Source: Sphingopyxis sp. MSC1_008 (GTDB lineage: Bacteria; Pseudomonadota; Alphaproteobacteria; Sphingomonadales; Sphingomonadaceae). Taken from it: a stretch of 64,000 nucleotides of DNA. Position 1 is the stretch's first letter. Every line of letters starts with the position of its first letter. This document shows positions 16,267-23,890 of this stretch, one piece after another. The stretch is from assembly GCF_023197165.1 (NCBI RefSeq), contig NZ_JALPRD010000011.1:62001-126000 (forward strand). Reading direction: 5' to 3'. The notes under the pieces are model-generated. The model was not told the origin of the DNA. It ran no database searches and saw only the letters and a list, made by a program, of their open reading frames with translations. The translations under genes were made by a program, and so were the position numbers.

Positions 16267-18969
16267 TCAATTGCCGAACGTACGCTGCCACCAGCCGCGG
16301 CGCGGTTCGCCGTCGGGGCCTTCGCCCTCGCCGTCGGCATCGGCCCCAACCGGTTCGGCTTCGCCCGCAGTCGCGGGTTCGGCTGCGGCTTCGGCGGCAA
16401 CCGCCTTTTTCGCGCGGCTCGCCCGCTTCTTGGGCGCTGGCTTAACGGGTTCGGCTTCTGCTTCGGCCGGAGCCTCGTCGGCGGGTGCTTCGACCGCGGG
16501 CGTTGCTTCGACGACCGGCGCCTCGGCGGCTTCCGCAGCTTCGGCTTCGGCCGCCAAAGCGGCTTTGGTCTTGCGCGGCGCGCGCTTGCGCTTCGGCTTT
16601 TCCTCGGCGGCCGGAGTTTCTTCGGCAACCGCTTCGACGGCTTCGGCCATCTCTACCGGTGCAGCTTCGGCGTCGACTTCAGCTTCGACCGCGGCGTCGT
16701 CGGCGGTCTCCACCGCATCGGCCTTCTTGCGGCCGCGTCCGCCACGGCGGCGGCGCGGCTTGGCTTCGGCTTCCTCGGCATCCGCCTCGGGAGCAGCCTC
16801 GACGGCTTCGGCCGGTTCGGCTTCGCCTTCGTCGGCCTCGGCGCTGTCGCCATCGCGATCGTCGCCACCTTCGGCGATTTCATTGCCCTCGTCGTCGCGG
16901 CGGCCGCGGCGGCCACGGCGGCGGCGGCGGCGGCGCTTGCGGCCTTCGCCGTCGGCATCGCCTTCTTCGCGTTCGCGCGCGCCTTCTTCGCGGTCACGCG
17001 AACGCGCCGGACGCTCTTCGGCGGCCTCTTCTTCGGCTTCTTCTTCCTCGTCCTCGGGATAGTCGTCGTCATCGTCCTCGATCGGCGCGATCGGGGCAAA
17101 GCTGCGGCGCGCGATCGGCGGCGGGCCGCTGACCTCGACCGCCATGCGCGCGCCTTCGGTCTCGCCGTCGGGCAGGATTTCGACCGTGACGCCGTAGAGT
17201 TCTTCGATCTCGCGCAGTTCGCGGCGCTTTTCGTTGAGGAGGTAGAAGGTCGCTTCCTGGCTCGCGCGCAGGGTAATCTTGTTGCCCTTGCCGCGTGCGG
17301 CTTCCTCTTCGATCAGGCGCAGCGCGCTGAGGCCCGCCGACGAGGCGGTGCGGACGAGGCCGGTGCCTTCGCAATGCGGGCACGGACGCGTCGAGGCTTC
17401 GAGCACGCCGGTGCGCAGGCGCTGGCGGCTCATCTCCATCAGGCCAAAGCCCGAGATGCGGCCGACCTGGATGCGCGCGCGGTCGTTCTTGAGCGCGTCC
17501 TTCATCGCGCGCTCGACCTTGCGGACGTTCGAGCCATGATCCATGTCGATAAAGTCGATCACGACGAGACCGGCCATGTCGCGCAGACGCAGCTGGCGGG
17601 CGATTTCGGCCGCGGCCTCGAGGTTGGTGCTGAGCGCGGTCTGCTCGATATTATGCTCGCGCGTCGAGCGGCCCGAGTTGATGTCGATCGACACCAAGGC
17701 TTCGGTCGGGTTGATCACCAGATAGCCGCCCGATTTCAGCTGGACGACGGGATTGAGCATCCCCGCGAGCTGATCCTCGACGCCATAGCGCTGATAGAGC
17801 GAGACGGGGTCGGCATATTGCTTCACGCGCCGCGCGTGGCTCGGCATCAGCAGCTTCATGAACTGCTTCGCGGCCTTGTAGCCCTCGTCGCCTTCGACGA
17901 GCACTTCCTCGATATCCTTGTGATAAATGTCGCGAATCGCGCGCTTCACCAGGTCGCTGTCCGAATGGACCAGCGCCGGTGCGCTCGATTCGAGCGTCTT
18001 TTGGCGAATCTCGTCCCACAGGCGGGCGAGATAGTCGAAGTCGCGCTTGATCTCGACCTTGGTGCGGCTCATCCCCGCGGTGCGGACGATGCAGCCCATC
18101 GTCGGCGGCAGCGCGAGTTCGTCGATCATCGCCTTCAGCTTGCGGCGATCGGCACCGTTCGAAATCTTGCGGCTGATCCCGCCACCATGCATCGTGTTCG
18201 GCATCAGCACGCAATAGCGGCCGGCGAGCGACAAATAGGTGGTGAGCGCGGCGCCCTTGTTGCCGCGTTCTTCCTTGACGACCTGGACCAGCATCACCTG
18301 ACGGCGACGGATGACGTCCTGGATCTTGTAGCGGCGGCGCAGCGACATGCGGTTTTCACCATCTTCGTCGTCATTGCGGCGGCTGCGTCCACGGCCGCCC
18401 TTGCGGTTGTTGTTGCCGCGCCCGCGTCCGCGACCCCGGCGATCGCCGCGGCCGTCCTTGTTTTCTTCGGAGCCTTCGGCGCCCTCTTCGGCGTCGCCAT
18501 TTTCGGCATCGCCATTGTCGTCGCGATCATCATGGTCGTCATGATCGTCGCGGTCATCACGATCATCGTCGCGATCGCCGCGGCTGTCGCCATTGTCATC
18601 CTCGTCGTGATATTCGACGTCGGCGACATCGCCTTCGAGCTCGTCGAGGTCTTCCTCGGCGCGCTGCGCGGCGGCGGCGGCATGCTCGGCCTCTTCGCGC
18701 AGCAGCGCGTCGCGGTCTTCCTTCGGAATCTGGTAATAGTCGGGGTGGATTTCGCTGAAGGCGAGGAAGCCGTGGCGATTGCCGCCATATTCGACGAACG
18801 CCGCCTGAAGCGACGGTTCGACACGGGTAACCTTGGCCAGATAGATATTGCCCTTGAGCTGCTTGTGCTCGGCGGACTCGAAATCAAACTCCTCGATTCG
18901 GTTTCCCTTGGTGACGGCGACCCGGGTTTCTTCCCGGTGCCGCGCGTCGATCAACATGCGCGTGGTCAT
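16267..18969 (-). CDS. rne: ribonuclease E
   Basis: A 900-residue endoribonuclease and degradosome scaffold. The start MTTRMLIDARHREETRVAV, the S1 RNA-binding region, catalytic aspartates in VSIDINSGRST and VVIDFIDMDHG, and the zinc-link CPHCEGTG are all present. The S1 region is split by an insert (about residues 85-190) that is first extremely Asp-rich and then Arg/Gly-rich. The C-terminal third (about 600-900) is Glu/Ala/Arg-rich and disordered, as expected for a scaffold, and ends GWWQRTFGN. The ATG at 18969 has a GGAG at 8 nt, preferred over a GTG 9 nt upstream. A leader of unknown length lies in the 570-nt upstream gap. Confidence 0.97.
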   Translation of the reverse strand: MTTRMLIDARHREETRVAVTKGNRIEEFDFESAEHKQLKGNIYLAKVTRVEPSLQAAFVEYGGNRHGFLAFSEIHPDYYQIPKEDRDALLREEAEHAAAAAQRAEEDLDELEGDVADVEYHDEDDNGDSRGDRDDDRDDRDDHDDHDDRDDNGDAENGDAEEGAEGSEENKDGRGDRRGRGRGRGNNNRKGGRGRSRRNDDEDGENRMSLRRRYKIQDVIRRRQVMLVQVVKEERGNKGAALTTYLSLAGRYCVLMPNTMHGGGISRKISNGADRRKLKAMIDELALPPTMGCIVRTAGMSRTKVEIKRDFDYLARLWDEIRQKTLESSAPALVHSDSDLVKRAIRDIYHKDIEEVLVEGDEGYKAAKQFMKLLMPSHARRVKQYADPVSLYQRYGVEDQLAGMLNPVVQLKSGGYLVINPTEALVSIDINSGRSTREHNIEQTALSTNLEAAAEIARQLRLRDMAGLVVIDFIDMDHGSNVRKVERAMKDALKNDRARIQVGRISGFGLMEMSRQRLRTGVLEASTRPCPHCEGTGLVRTASSAGLSALRLIEEEAARGKGNKITLRASQEATFYLLNEKRRELREIEELYGVTVEILPDGETEGARMAVEVSGPPPIARRSFAPIAPIEDDDDDYPEDEEEEAEEEAAEERPARSRDREEGAREREEGDADGEGRKRRRRRRRGRRGRRDDEGNEIAEGGDDRDGDSAEADEGEAEPAEAVEAAPEADAEEAEAKPRRRRGGRGRKKADAVETADDAAVEAEVDAEAAPVEMAEAVEAVAEETPAAEEKPKRKRAPRKTKAALAAEAEAAEAAEAPVVEATPAVEAPADEAPAEAEAEPVKPAPKKRASRAKKAVAAEAAAEPATAGEAEPVGADADGEGEGPDGEPRRGWWQRTFGN

Positions 18970-19539
18970 TAGATACACTCCAAGCGCGCCTCAGCGCGCC
19001 ATCAAAAAATCCCGCGAACCTGCCCGAGGACGGGCCGCGGCGGATACGGGTGAAAAGAAAAAAGACGTTATTGCCGAAAGGAGCCTGCGTCCGGTCCTGG
19101 ACGCGCATGCGGTCTTCACATCCGGCGACGACCGGGGCGAAAGCGCCCGCGTCGCGGAGTGAAGAGGGCATGGCAAGCCTCATGCGGCATCAACCTGTTA
19201 CGGGATGAGCGGGCGGGCAGGGCAGGCGTGATGCGCACGCCCCGACTGTCCGGTCAACCGGGTGGACTGGCGGCAGGTCGCCCTTCCCCGTATGTCCGGC
19301 GCCAAGGCGGCCATGATCCGCATATTCGCGGAGCAGGCCTTCCCCTCAAAAGGCCGGACGGCACCGGGAACGACACCGTCAGTGAGGGCGTGCTAGCATC
19401 GGCATGTGCCGACGGCAACCACAACCACCGTACAAAGATAGGATGGCACCGACCTGTTGCAATTATGCACGCCGTATCGAATATCGTTATTCGGCAGTTA
19501 ACCGGGCTTTCACGCGTCACGGCTAATGATATTTTCACC
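18970..19539. other. divergent intergenic region between rne and the amidase gene
   Basis: About 570 nt without a supported gene. It must hold the rne promoter (minus strand) and the amidase promoter (plus strand). RNase E mRNAs usually have long autoregulatory leaders in enterobacteria, and the space would allow one here, but no specific conserved hairpin was identified. The plus-strand amidase frame is open through much of it without a ribosome site, and is regarded as chance. Confidence 0.5.
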
Positions 19540-20559
19540 ATGTTCTGCGGCCGGGGGCGCCATGTTTCGAATAAGCGCTGGACCATATCGCGCCACGAGC
19601 GGCATAGACGCGCGATGAGCCTGCTGCTCGTCCTGCTTGGCATGATTGCGACCCCGGAACCGGCGCTGACGGGGCCGGTGGATGCAATCGCGATTGGCGA
19701 TTCGGTAAATCGGTTCGAACGCGCATCGCGCGGCCCACGCCTCCCATTGCAGCCGCCCGCACAGTTCCGCGCCAAACGGCCCGAAAAACGCTATAGCGTG
19801 ACCGTTCCGATCGGAAAGCCGAAGCCTTCGGTGGCGCTCCCGCGTATCGAGGGGCCGGCGAACAGCCGCCTGCCGCTCGTCGTGATCGACGCCGGGCATG
19901 GCGGGCACGACCCCGGCGCGACCAGCCCACACAGCGGCGCCCAGGAAAAGGACATCACGCTCGCACTCGCGCGTGCGATCCGCGACGAGCTGCTCGCCTC
20001 GGACCGGGTGCGCGTCGCGCTGACGCGCGCGGACGACCGTTTCCTGGTGCTCGAGGAACGCTATGGCATCGCACGGCGGCTGAAGGCCGATCTGTTCATC
20101 TCGGTTCACGCCGACGCCGCCGAAAACCAGCAGGCGAGCGGCGCGTCGATCTACACGCTGTCCGAAGTCGCCTCCGATCGCGAGGCGGCGCGGCTTGCGG
20201 CGCGCGAAAACAAGGCGAATGTCATCAACGGCGTCGATCTCGGCGCGCACAGCGGCGATGTATCGGCGATCCTGCTCGACCTGACCCAGCGCGAAACGAT
20301 GAATGTCGCGTCGGAGTTCGCGCGGCTGCTCCAGCGCGAGGCGTCGGACGACGTCAAATTCCGCACGACCGCGCACCGCTTCGCCTCGTTCATCGTGCTG
20401 AAGGCGCCCGACACCCCCTCGGTTCTGTTCGAAACCGGCTTCATCTCGAACAAGGAAGATGGCGAATTCCTCGCCTCGTCCGCAGGCCAGAAAAAGGTCG
20501 CGCGCGGGGTGCGCGACGCGGTGCAGATCCATTTCGCGCGGCAGATCGCGGCGCGCTGA
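19540..20559 (+). CDS. N-acetylmuramoyl-L-alanine amidase (AmiC type)
   Basis: Zinc-dependent cell-wall hydrolase that cuts septal peptidoglycan during daughter-cell separation. The Amidase_3 domain covers the C-terminal two thirds: VVIDAGHGGHDPGA (zinc His), KDITLALA, DLFISVHADA (zinc His) and VLFETGFISNKEDG (catalytic Glu). The N-terminus has a hydrophobic segment, MSLLLVLLGMIAT, fitting export. The start is uncertain: ATG 19540 gives an arginine-rich n-region before that segment, while ATG 19615 starts right at it; neither has a good ribosome site. No AMIN domain is apparent. PBP1A is encoded 3.3 kb downstream with three other genes between. Confidence 0.88.
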   Translation: MFCGRGRHVSNKRWTISRHERHRRAMSLLLVLLGMIATPEPALTGPVDAIAIGDSVNRFERASRGPRLPLQPPAQFRAKRPEKRYSVTVPIGKPKPSVALPRIEGPANSRLPLVVIDAGHGGHDPGATSPHSGAQEKDITLALARAIRDELLASDRVRVALTRADDRFLVLEERYGIARRLKADLFISVHADAAENQQASGASIYTLSEVASDREAARLAARENKANVINGVDLGAHSGDVSAILLDLTQRETMNVASEFARLLQREASDDVKFRTTAHRFASFIVLKAPDTPSVLFETGFISNKEDGEFLASSAGQKKVARGVRDAVQIHFARQIAAR

Positions 20560-20629
20560 GGCACGCTCCGCGCCAATTGGCAGGTTGGCGCCGAGGTCTG
20601 TTGCGGGGTGGGAGGTTGCCACCCCCTTT

Positions 20630-20720
20630 CGTCATCCCGGGCTTGACCCGGGATCCCGCTTTTTGAGGCATTGACCAACTTGGGTTTCAAGCGGGACCCC
20701 GGATCAAGTCCGGGGTGACG
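20630..20720. repeat. REP-like inverted repeat
   Basis: CGTCATCCCGGGCTTGACCC at the left and CCCCGGATCAAGTCCGGGGTGACG at the right form a long imperfect hairpin between the amidase and the lactone oxidase genes. Each half is also itself palindromic. It belongs to the same family as the elements near 39639 and 48366. Confidence 0.8.
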
Positions 20721-20812
20721 AAGAAAGAGAGGATCCGCTATCGGTAGAAATATAGTCTTGACTAACTTTTCTGCGGCGCCCAGCTTCGGCGCGCTCGCTG
20801 CGGGAGAGAAGC

Positions 20813-22066
20813 ATGGCGTGGAGCAACTGGTCGGGCAGCGTCACCGCGAATGGACAGATCGCGCGCCCGCAAAGCGAGGATGAGCTGGCAGCGCTCGTCC
20901 GCAGCGCGAACAGGCTGCGCGTCACCGGCGCGGGGCACAGCTTCATGCCGCTCTGCGAATCGGGCGAGCTCATCGTCAGCCTCGACGATATGGCGGGCTC
21001 AATCCACGTCGCCGCCGACCGCCGGACCGCGCGCATCCCCGCGGGCTGGAGCATCCGTCGGCTGACCGAGGCTTTGTGGGAAGAGGGACTGGCGCTCGCC
21101 AACCAGGGCGACGTCAATCCGCAGTCGCTGGCGGGCGCGATGGCGACCGGCACGCATGGCACGGGGGTCGACCTCGGCTCGCTTTCGACCTTTGCGCGCG
21201 GGTTCCGCCTCGTCAGCGCCGATGGCGAAGCGCATTGGTGCGATGCCGAAACGAACGCCGATCTCTATCAGGCGCAGCGCCTGTCGCTCGGGCTTTTCGG
21301 TGTCGCGACCGAGATCGAGGTCGCGGTCGTTCCCGCCTTTCACCTTTCCGAACGCATTGAAAAGCGCCGCTGGGCCGAAATCCGCGAAAGTTATGACGAG
21401 CTCGCACAGCAGCACCGCCATATCGAATTCTGGTTCTTTCCGCACAGCGGCGATGTGATCCTGAAGACGCTCGACCCCTGCGATCCGTGCGATCCGCCGC
21501 CGAGCACGACCGATATGGAGGAGGCGACGTTTCGCCGCATCCTCGACATTTCGGCGCGGCTTCCGTTTCTGACGCCCTTTCTGCAGCGCCTGATGATGAA
21601 AAGCGGCATTTCGGGCCGTCGCCGCGGCCCCGCGCACGCGATTTTCCCGTCGGACCGGACGTTGCGGTTCGAGGAGATGGAATATGAGATGCCGCGCGCC
21701 GACGGGCTCGATACGCTCGACGAGGTCGTCGGCTGGATTCGCAAGAAACGGCTGCCGGTGACCTTTCCCTTCGAATATCGCACCGTCGCCGCCGACGATA
21801 TCTGGATGAGCCCGATGAACGCCGGGCCGGTCGCCGCGATCTCGATGCACCAATATGCGAAAATGCCTTGGGCGGCGCTGTTCGCCGATGCCGAGGCGAT
21901 CTTCCGCGGCGCCGGTGGGCGGCCGCACTGGGCCAAACGCCACACGCTGAGCCGCGCCGACGTCGCTGCGCTTTACCCTATGGCGGGACGCTATACAGCG
22001 GTGCGCCGCGCCGCCGATCCGACCGGCAAATTTCTCAATCCGCATCTGGAGACCTTGTTCGCATGA
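20813..22066 (+). CDS. FAD-linked D-arabinono-1,4-lactone oxidase family protein
   Basis: A 417-residue aldonolactone oxidase. The FAD domain contains VTGAGHSFMP (about residues 39-48), where His of GHS is the usual covalent flavin site, and AMATGTHGTG. The C-terminal ALO domain ends with RPHWAKRHTL and an LYP...GRY stretch as in the family. Its stop overlaps the next start (ATGA), so the enzyme is translated with a PLP enzyme and a TetR regulator as one unit. Known relatives oxidise sugar lactones or alditols; the actual substrate is not evident. Confidence 0.88.
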   Translation: MAWSNWSGSVTANGQIARPQSEDELAALVRSANRLRVTGAGHSFMPLCESGELIVSLDDMAGSIHVAADRRTARIPAGWSIRRLTEALWEEGLALANQGDVNPQSLAGAMATGTHGTGVDLGSLSTFARGFRLVSADGEAHWCDAETNADLYQAQRLSLGLFGVATEIEVAVVPAFHLSERIEKRRWAEIRESYDELAQQHRHIEFWFFPHSGDVILKTLDPCDPCDPPPSTTDMEEATFRRILDISARLPFLTPFLQRLMMKSGISGRRRGPAHAIFPSDRTLRFEEMEYEMPRADGLDTLDEVVGWIRKKRLPVTFPFEYRTVAADDIWMSPMNAGPVAAISMHQYAKMPWAALFADAEAIFRGAGGRPHWAKRHTLSRADVAALYPMAGRYTAVRRAADPTGKFLNPHLETLFA

Positions 22067-23208
22067 CGACCGACCGTGAATTGCACGACCATCTGATCGG
22101 CCAGCAGGGTTCGCGCGCCGATCTCAACACGCCGGTGCTGGTGCTCGATGTCGATGCGCTCGACCGCAATATCGCGGCGATGGCCGCGCTCACCGCGCAG
22201 TACGGCGTCGCGCTGCGCCCGCATGCCAAGACGCACAAGAGCGTCGATATCGCCAAGCGTCAGCTCGCGGCGGGGGCGGTCGGCGTGTGCTGCGCCAAGA
22301 TCGGCGAGGCCGAGGTGCTCGCCGCGGGCGGGGTGACCGGCATGCTCATCACTTCGCCCGTCGTCGCTCCCGCCGCGATTGACCGGCTGGCGAAACTCGC
22401 GGTCACCGACGATGAGCTGATGGCGGTCGTCGATCATCCGGACGTTGCGGAGCGCATCAATGCGGCGCTGGCGGCGGCCGGAACAAAGCTCGACGTCATT
22501 ATCGACATCGATCCCGGCATCGCGCGCACCGGCGTCGCGTCGCCCGAAGCCGCAGTGGCGCTGGCGAAGACGATCGCCGCCTCGCCGAACCTCGAATATC
22601 GCGGGGTGCAATTTTACTGCGGATCGCAGCAGAATATCGAAAGCTATACCGAGCGCCGCGCCGCGATCGTCGAACGCACCGCCTATCTGCAGGAGGTCAT
22701 CGCCGCGCTGACCAAAGCCGGTTTCGCGCCCGAAATCGTCACCGGATCGGGCACCGGCACGCACCGCATCGACCTCGACCTCGGCGTGTTCAACGAATTG
22801 CAGACGGGCAGCTACGTCTTCATGGACAAGCAATATCTCGACTGCGACATCGCCGATGGCGCCGCGCCGCCGTTCGAGGTTTCGCTTAGCGTCGACGCGC
22901 GCGTCGTCAGCGCCAATCGTTCGGGGCTCGTCACGATCGACGCCGGATATAAATCGCTGTCGTCCGACGGCGGCGTCGCGGTCGTCCAGCGCGGGGCGCC
23001 CGAAACCGCCTTTTTCGCTTTCATGGGCGACGAGCATGCGGCGCTGATCGCGCCCGAGATCGGGACGCAGCTTGCGCCCGGCGACCCGGTCAGCCTGACC
23101 GTACCGCACTGCGACCCGACGGTGAATCTCTATGATTTCTATCACATCGTCACTGGCGACACGCTGATCGACATCTGGCCGGTGAGCGCGCGCGGCAGCG
23201 CGCGGTGA
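22063..23208 (+). CDS. D-threonine aldolase / D-serine dehydratase-type PLP enzyme
   Basis: A 381-residue fold-type III PLP enzyme with an alanine-racemase-like N-terminal barrel. RPHAKTHKS near residues 51-59 holds the PLP lysine. The late VPHCDPTVNLYDFYHIV has the His-x-Asp/Cys metal site of the DSD1/D-threonine aldolase group. It overlaps the preceding lactone oxidase by 4 nt and the following TetR gene by 4 nt. The family cleaves D-beta-hydroxy amino acids to glycine and an aldehyde, or dehydrates D-serine; the two activities cannot be told apart here. Confidence 0.88.
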   Translation: MTTDRELHDHLIGQQGSRADLNTPVLVLDVDALDRNIAAMAALTAQYGVALRPHAKTHKSVDIAKRQLAAGAVGVCCAKIGEAEVLAAGGVTGMLITSPVVAPAAIDRLAKLAVTDDELMAVVDHPDVAERINAALAAAGTKLDVIIDIDPGIARTGVASPEAAVALAKTIAASPNLEYRGVQFYCGSQQNIESYTERRAAIVERTAYLQEVIAALTKAGFAPEIVTGSGTGTHRIDLDLGVFNELQTGSYVFMDKQYLDCDIADGAAPPFEVSLSVDARVVSANRSGLVTIDAGYKSLSSDGGVAVVQRGAPETAFFAFMGDEHAALIAPEIGTQLAPGDPVSLTVPHCDPTVNLYDFYHIVTGDTLIDIWPVSARGSAR

Positions 23209-23828
23209 TCGCCGCCGCCCGCCAGCCGCCGAAGCAGGACCGCGCGCGGCAGACGCAGGCGCGACTGCTCGACGTTGCGGGCGATTTGCTCGCCGAGGTC
23301 GGTCTCGAGCGGATTTCGACCAACATGATCGCCGCGCGCGCCGGGCTGACCCCGCCTGCGCTCTATCGTTATTTCGATGACAAATATGCGGTGATCGAGG
23401 CGCTCGGGCGGCGGCTGATGGAGCGCCAGAACGATGTGCTCGAAAACTGGATAACGCGTCATGCGCCTGGCGGTATTGCGGACATGGCCGATCATATCGG
23501 TGATCTGCTGGCCGAAAACGCCGCGGTGACGCGCACCGAGCCAGGCGCGGTGTGGATCTTGCGCGCGCTGCACGCGACGCCGCGCCTTGTCCATGTAAGG
23601 CTCGAATCGCATCGCCATGTGACCGGCCGGCTCGCCGATGCCTGCGCGCTGCACCTGCCCGGCATCGACCGCAAAATCTTATGGTCGCGGCTGCGGCTCG
23701 CGGTCGAACTCGGCTTCGCCGCCGACGAAATGCTGTATGAGGAAGATCGCGTTTCGGCGGCCGCCGTGCTTGCCGAAGTGGCCGCGATGCTGCGTTCGGC
23801 GCTGCTTGACCTGACCGAAACCGCCTAG
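23205..23828 (+). CDS. TetR family regulator
   Basis: A 207-residue regulator. The helix-turn-helix near residues 38-60 reads NMIAARAGLTPPALYRYFDD. The GTG start overlaps the preceding stop (GTGA), so the gene is the last of a three-gene overlapping operon with lactone oxidase and D-threonine-aldolase-type enzyme, and probably regulates it. No palindromic operator was recognised upstream of 20813. The ligand is unknown. Confidence 0.85.
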   Translation: MIAAARQPPKQDRARQTQARLLDVAGDLLAEVGLERISTNMIAARAGLTPPALYRYFDDKYAVIEALGRRLMERQNDVLENWITRHAPGGIADMADHIGDLLAENAAVTRTEPGAVWILRALHATPRLVHVRLESHRHVTGRLADACALHLPGIDRKILWSRLRLAVELGFAADEMLYEEDRVSAAAVLAEVAAMLRSALLDLTETA

Positions 23829-23890
23829 TCGCGCACCTCGCCGCAAGCACGCTTCCCTTTCGTCGACACAGGCTTTAGAGGCGGGGACAT

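Noticed and set aside
16243..18972. 909-codon plus-strand frame opposite RNase E
   Set aside because: Mirror of the rne codon pattern (Phe/Ala/Val repeats from GAA/GCC codons); RNase E motifs are complete on the minus strand.
19159..19539. N-terminal extension of the amidase frame
   Set aside because: The frame is open but has no ribosome site, no signal-peptide character and Arg/Gly-biased composition; the catalytic protein starts near 19540 or 19615.
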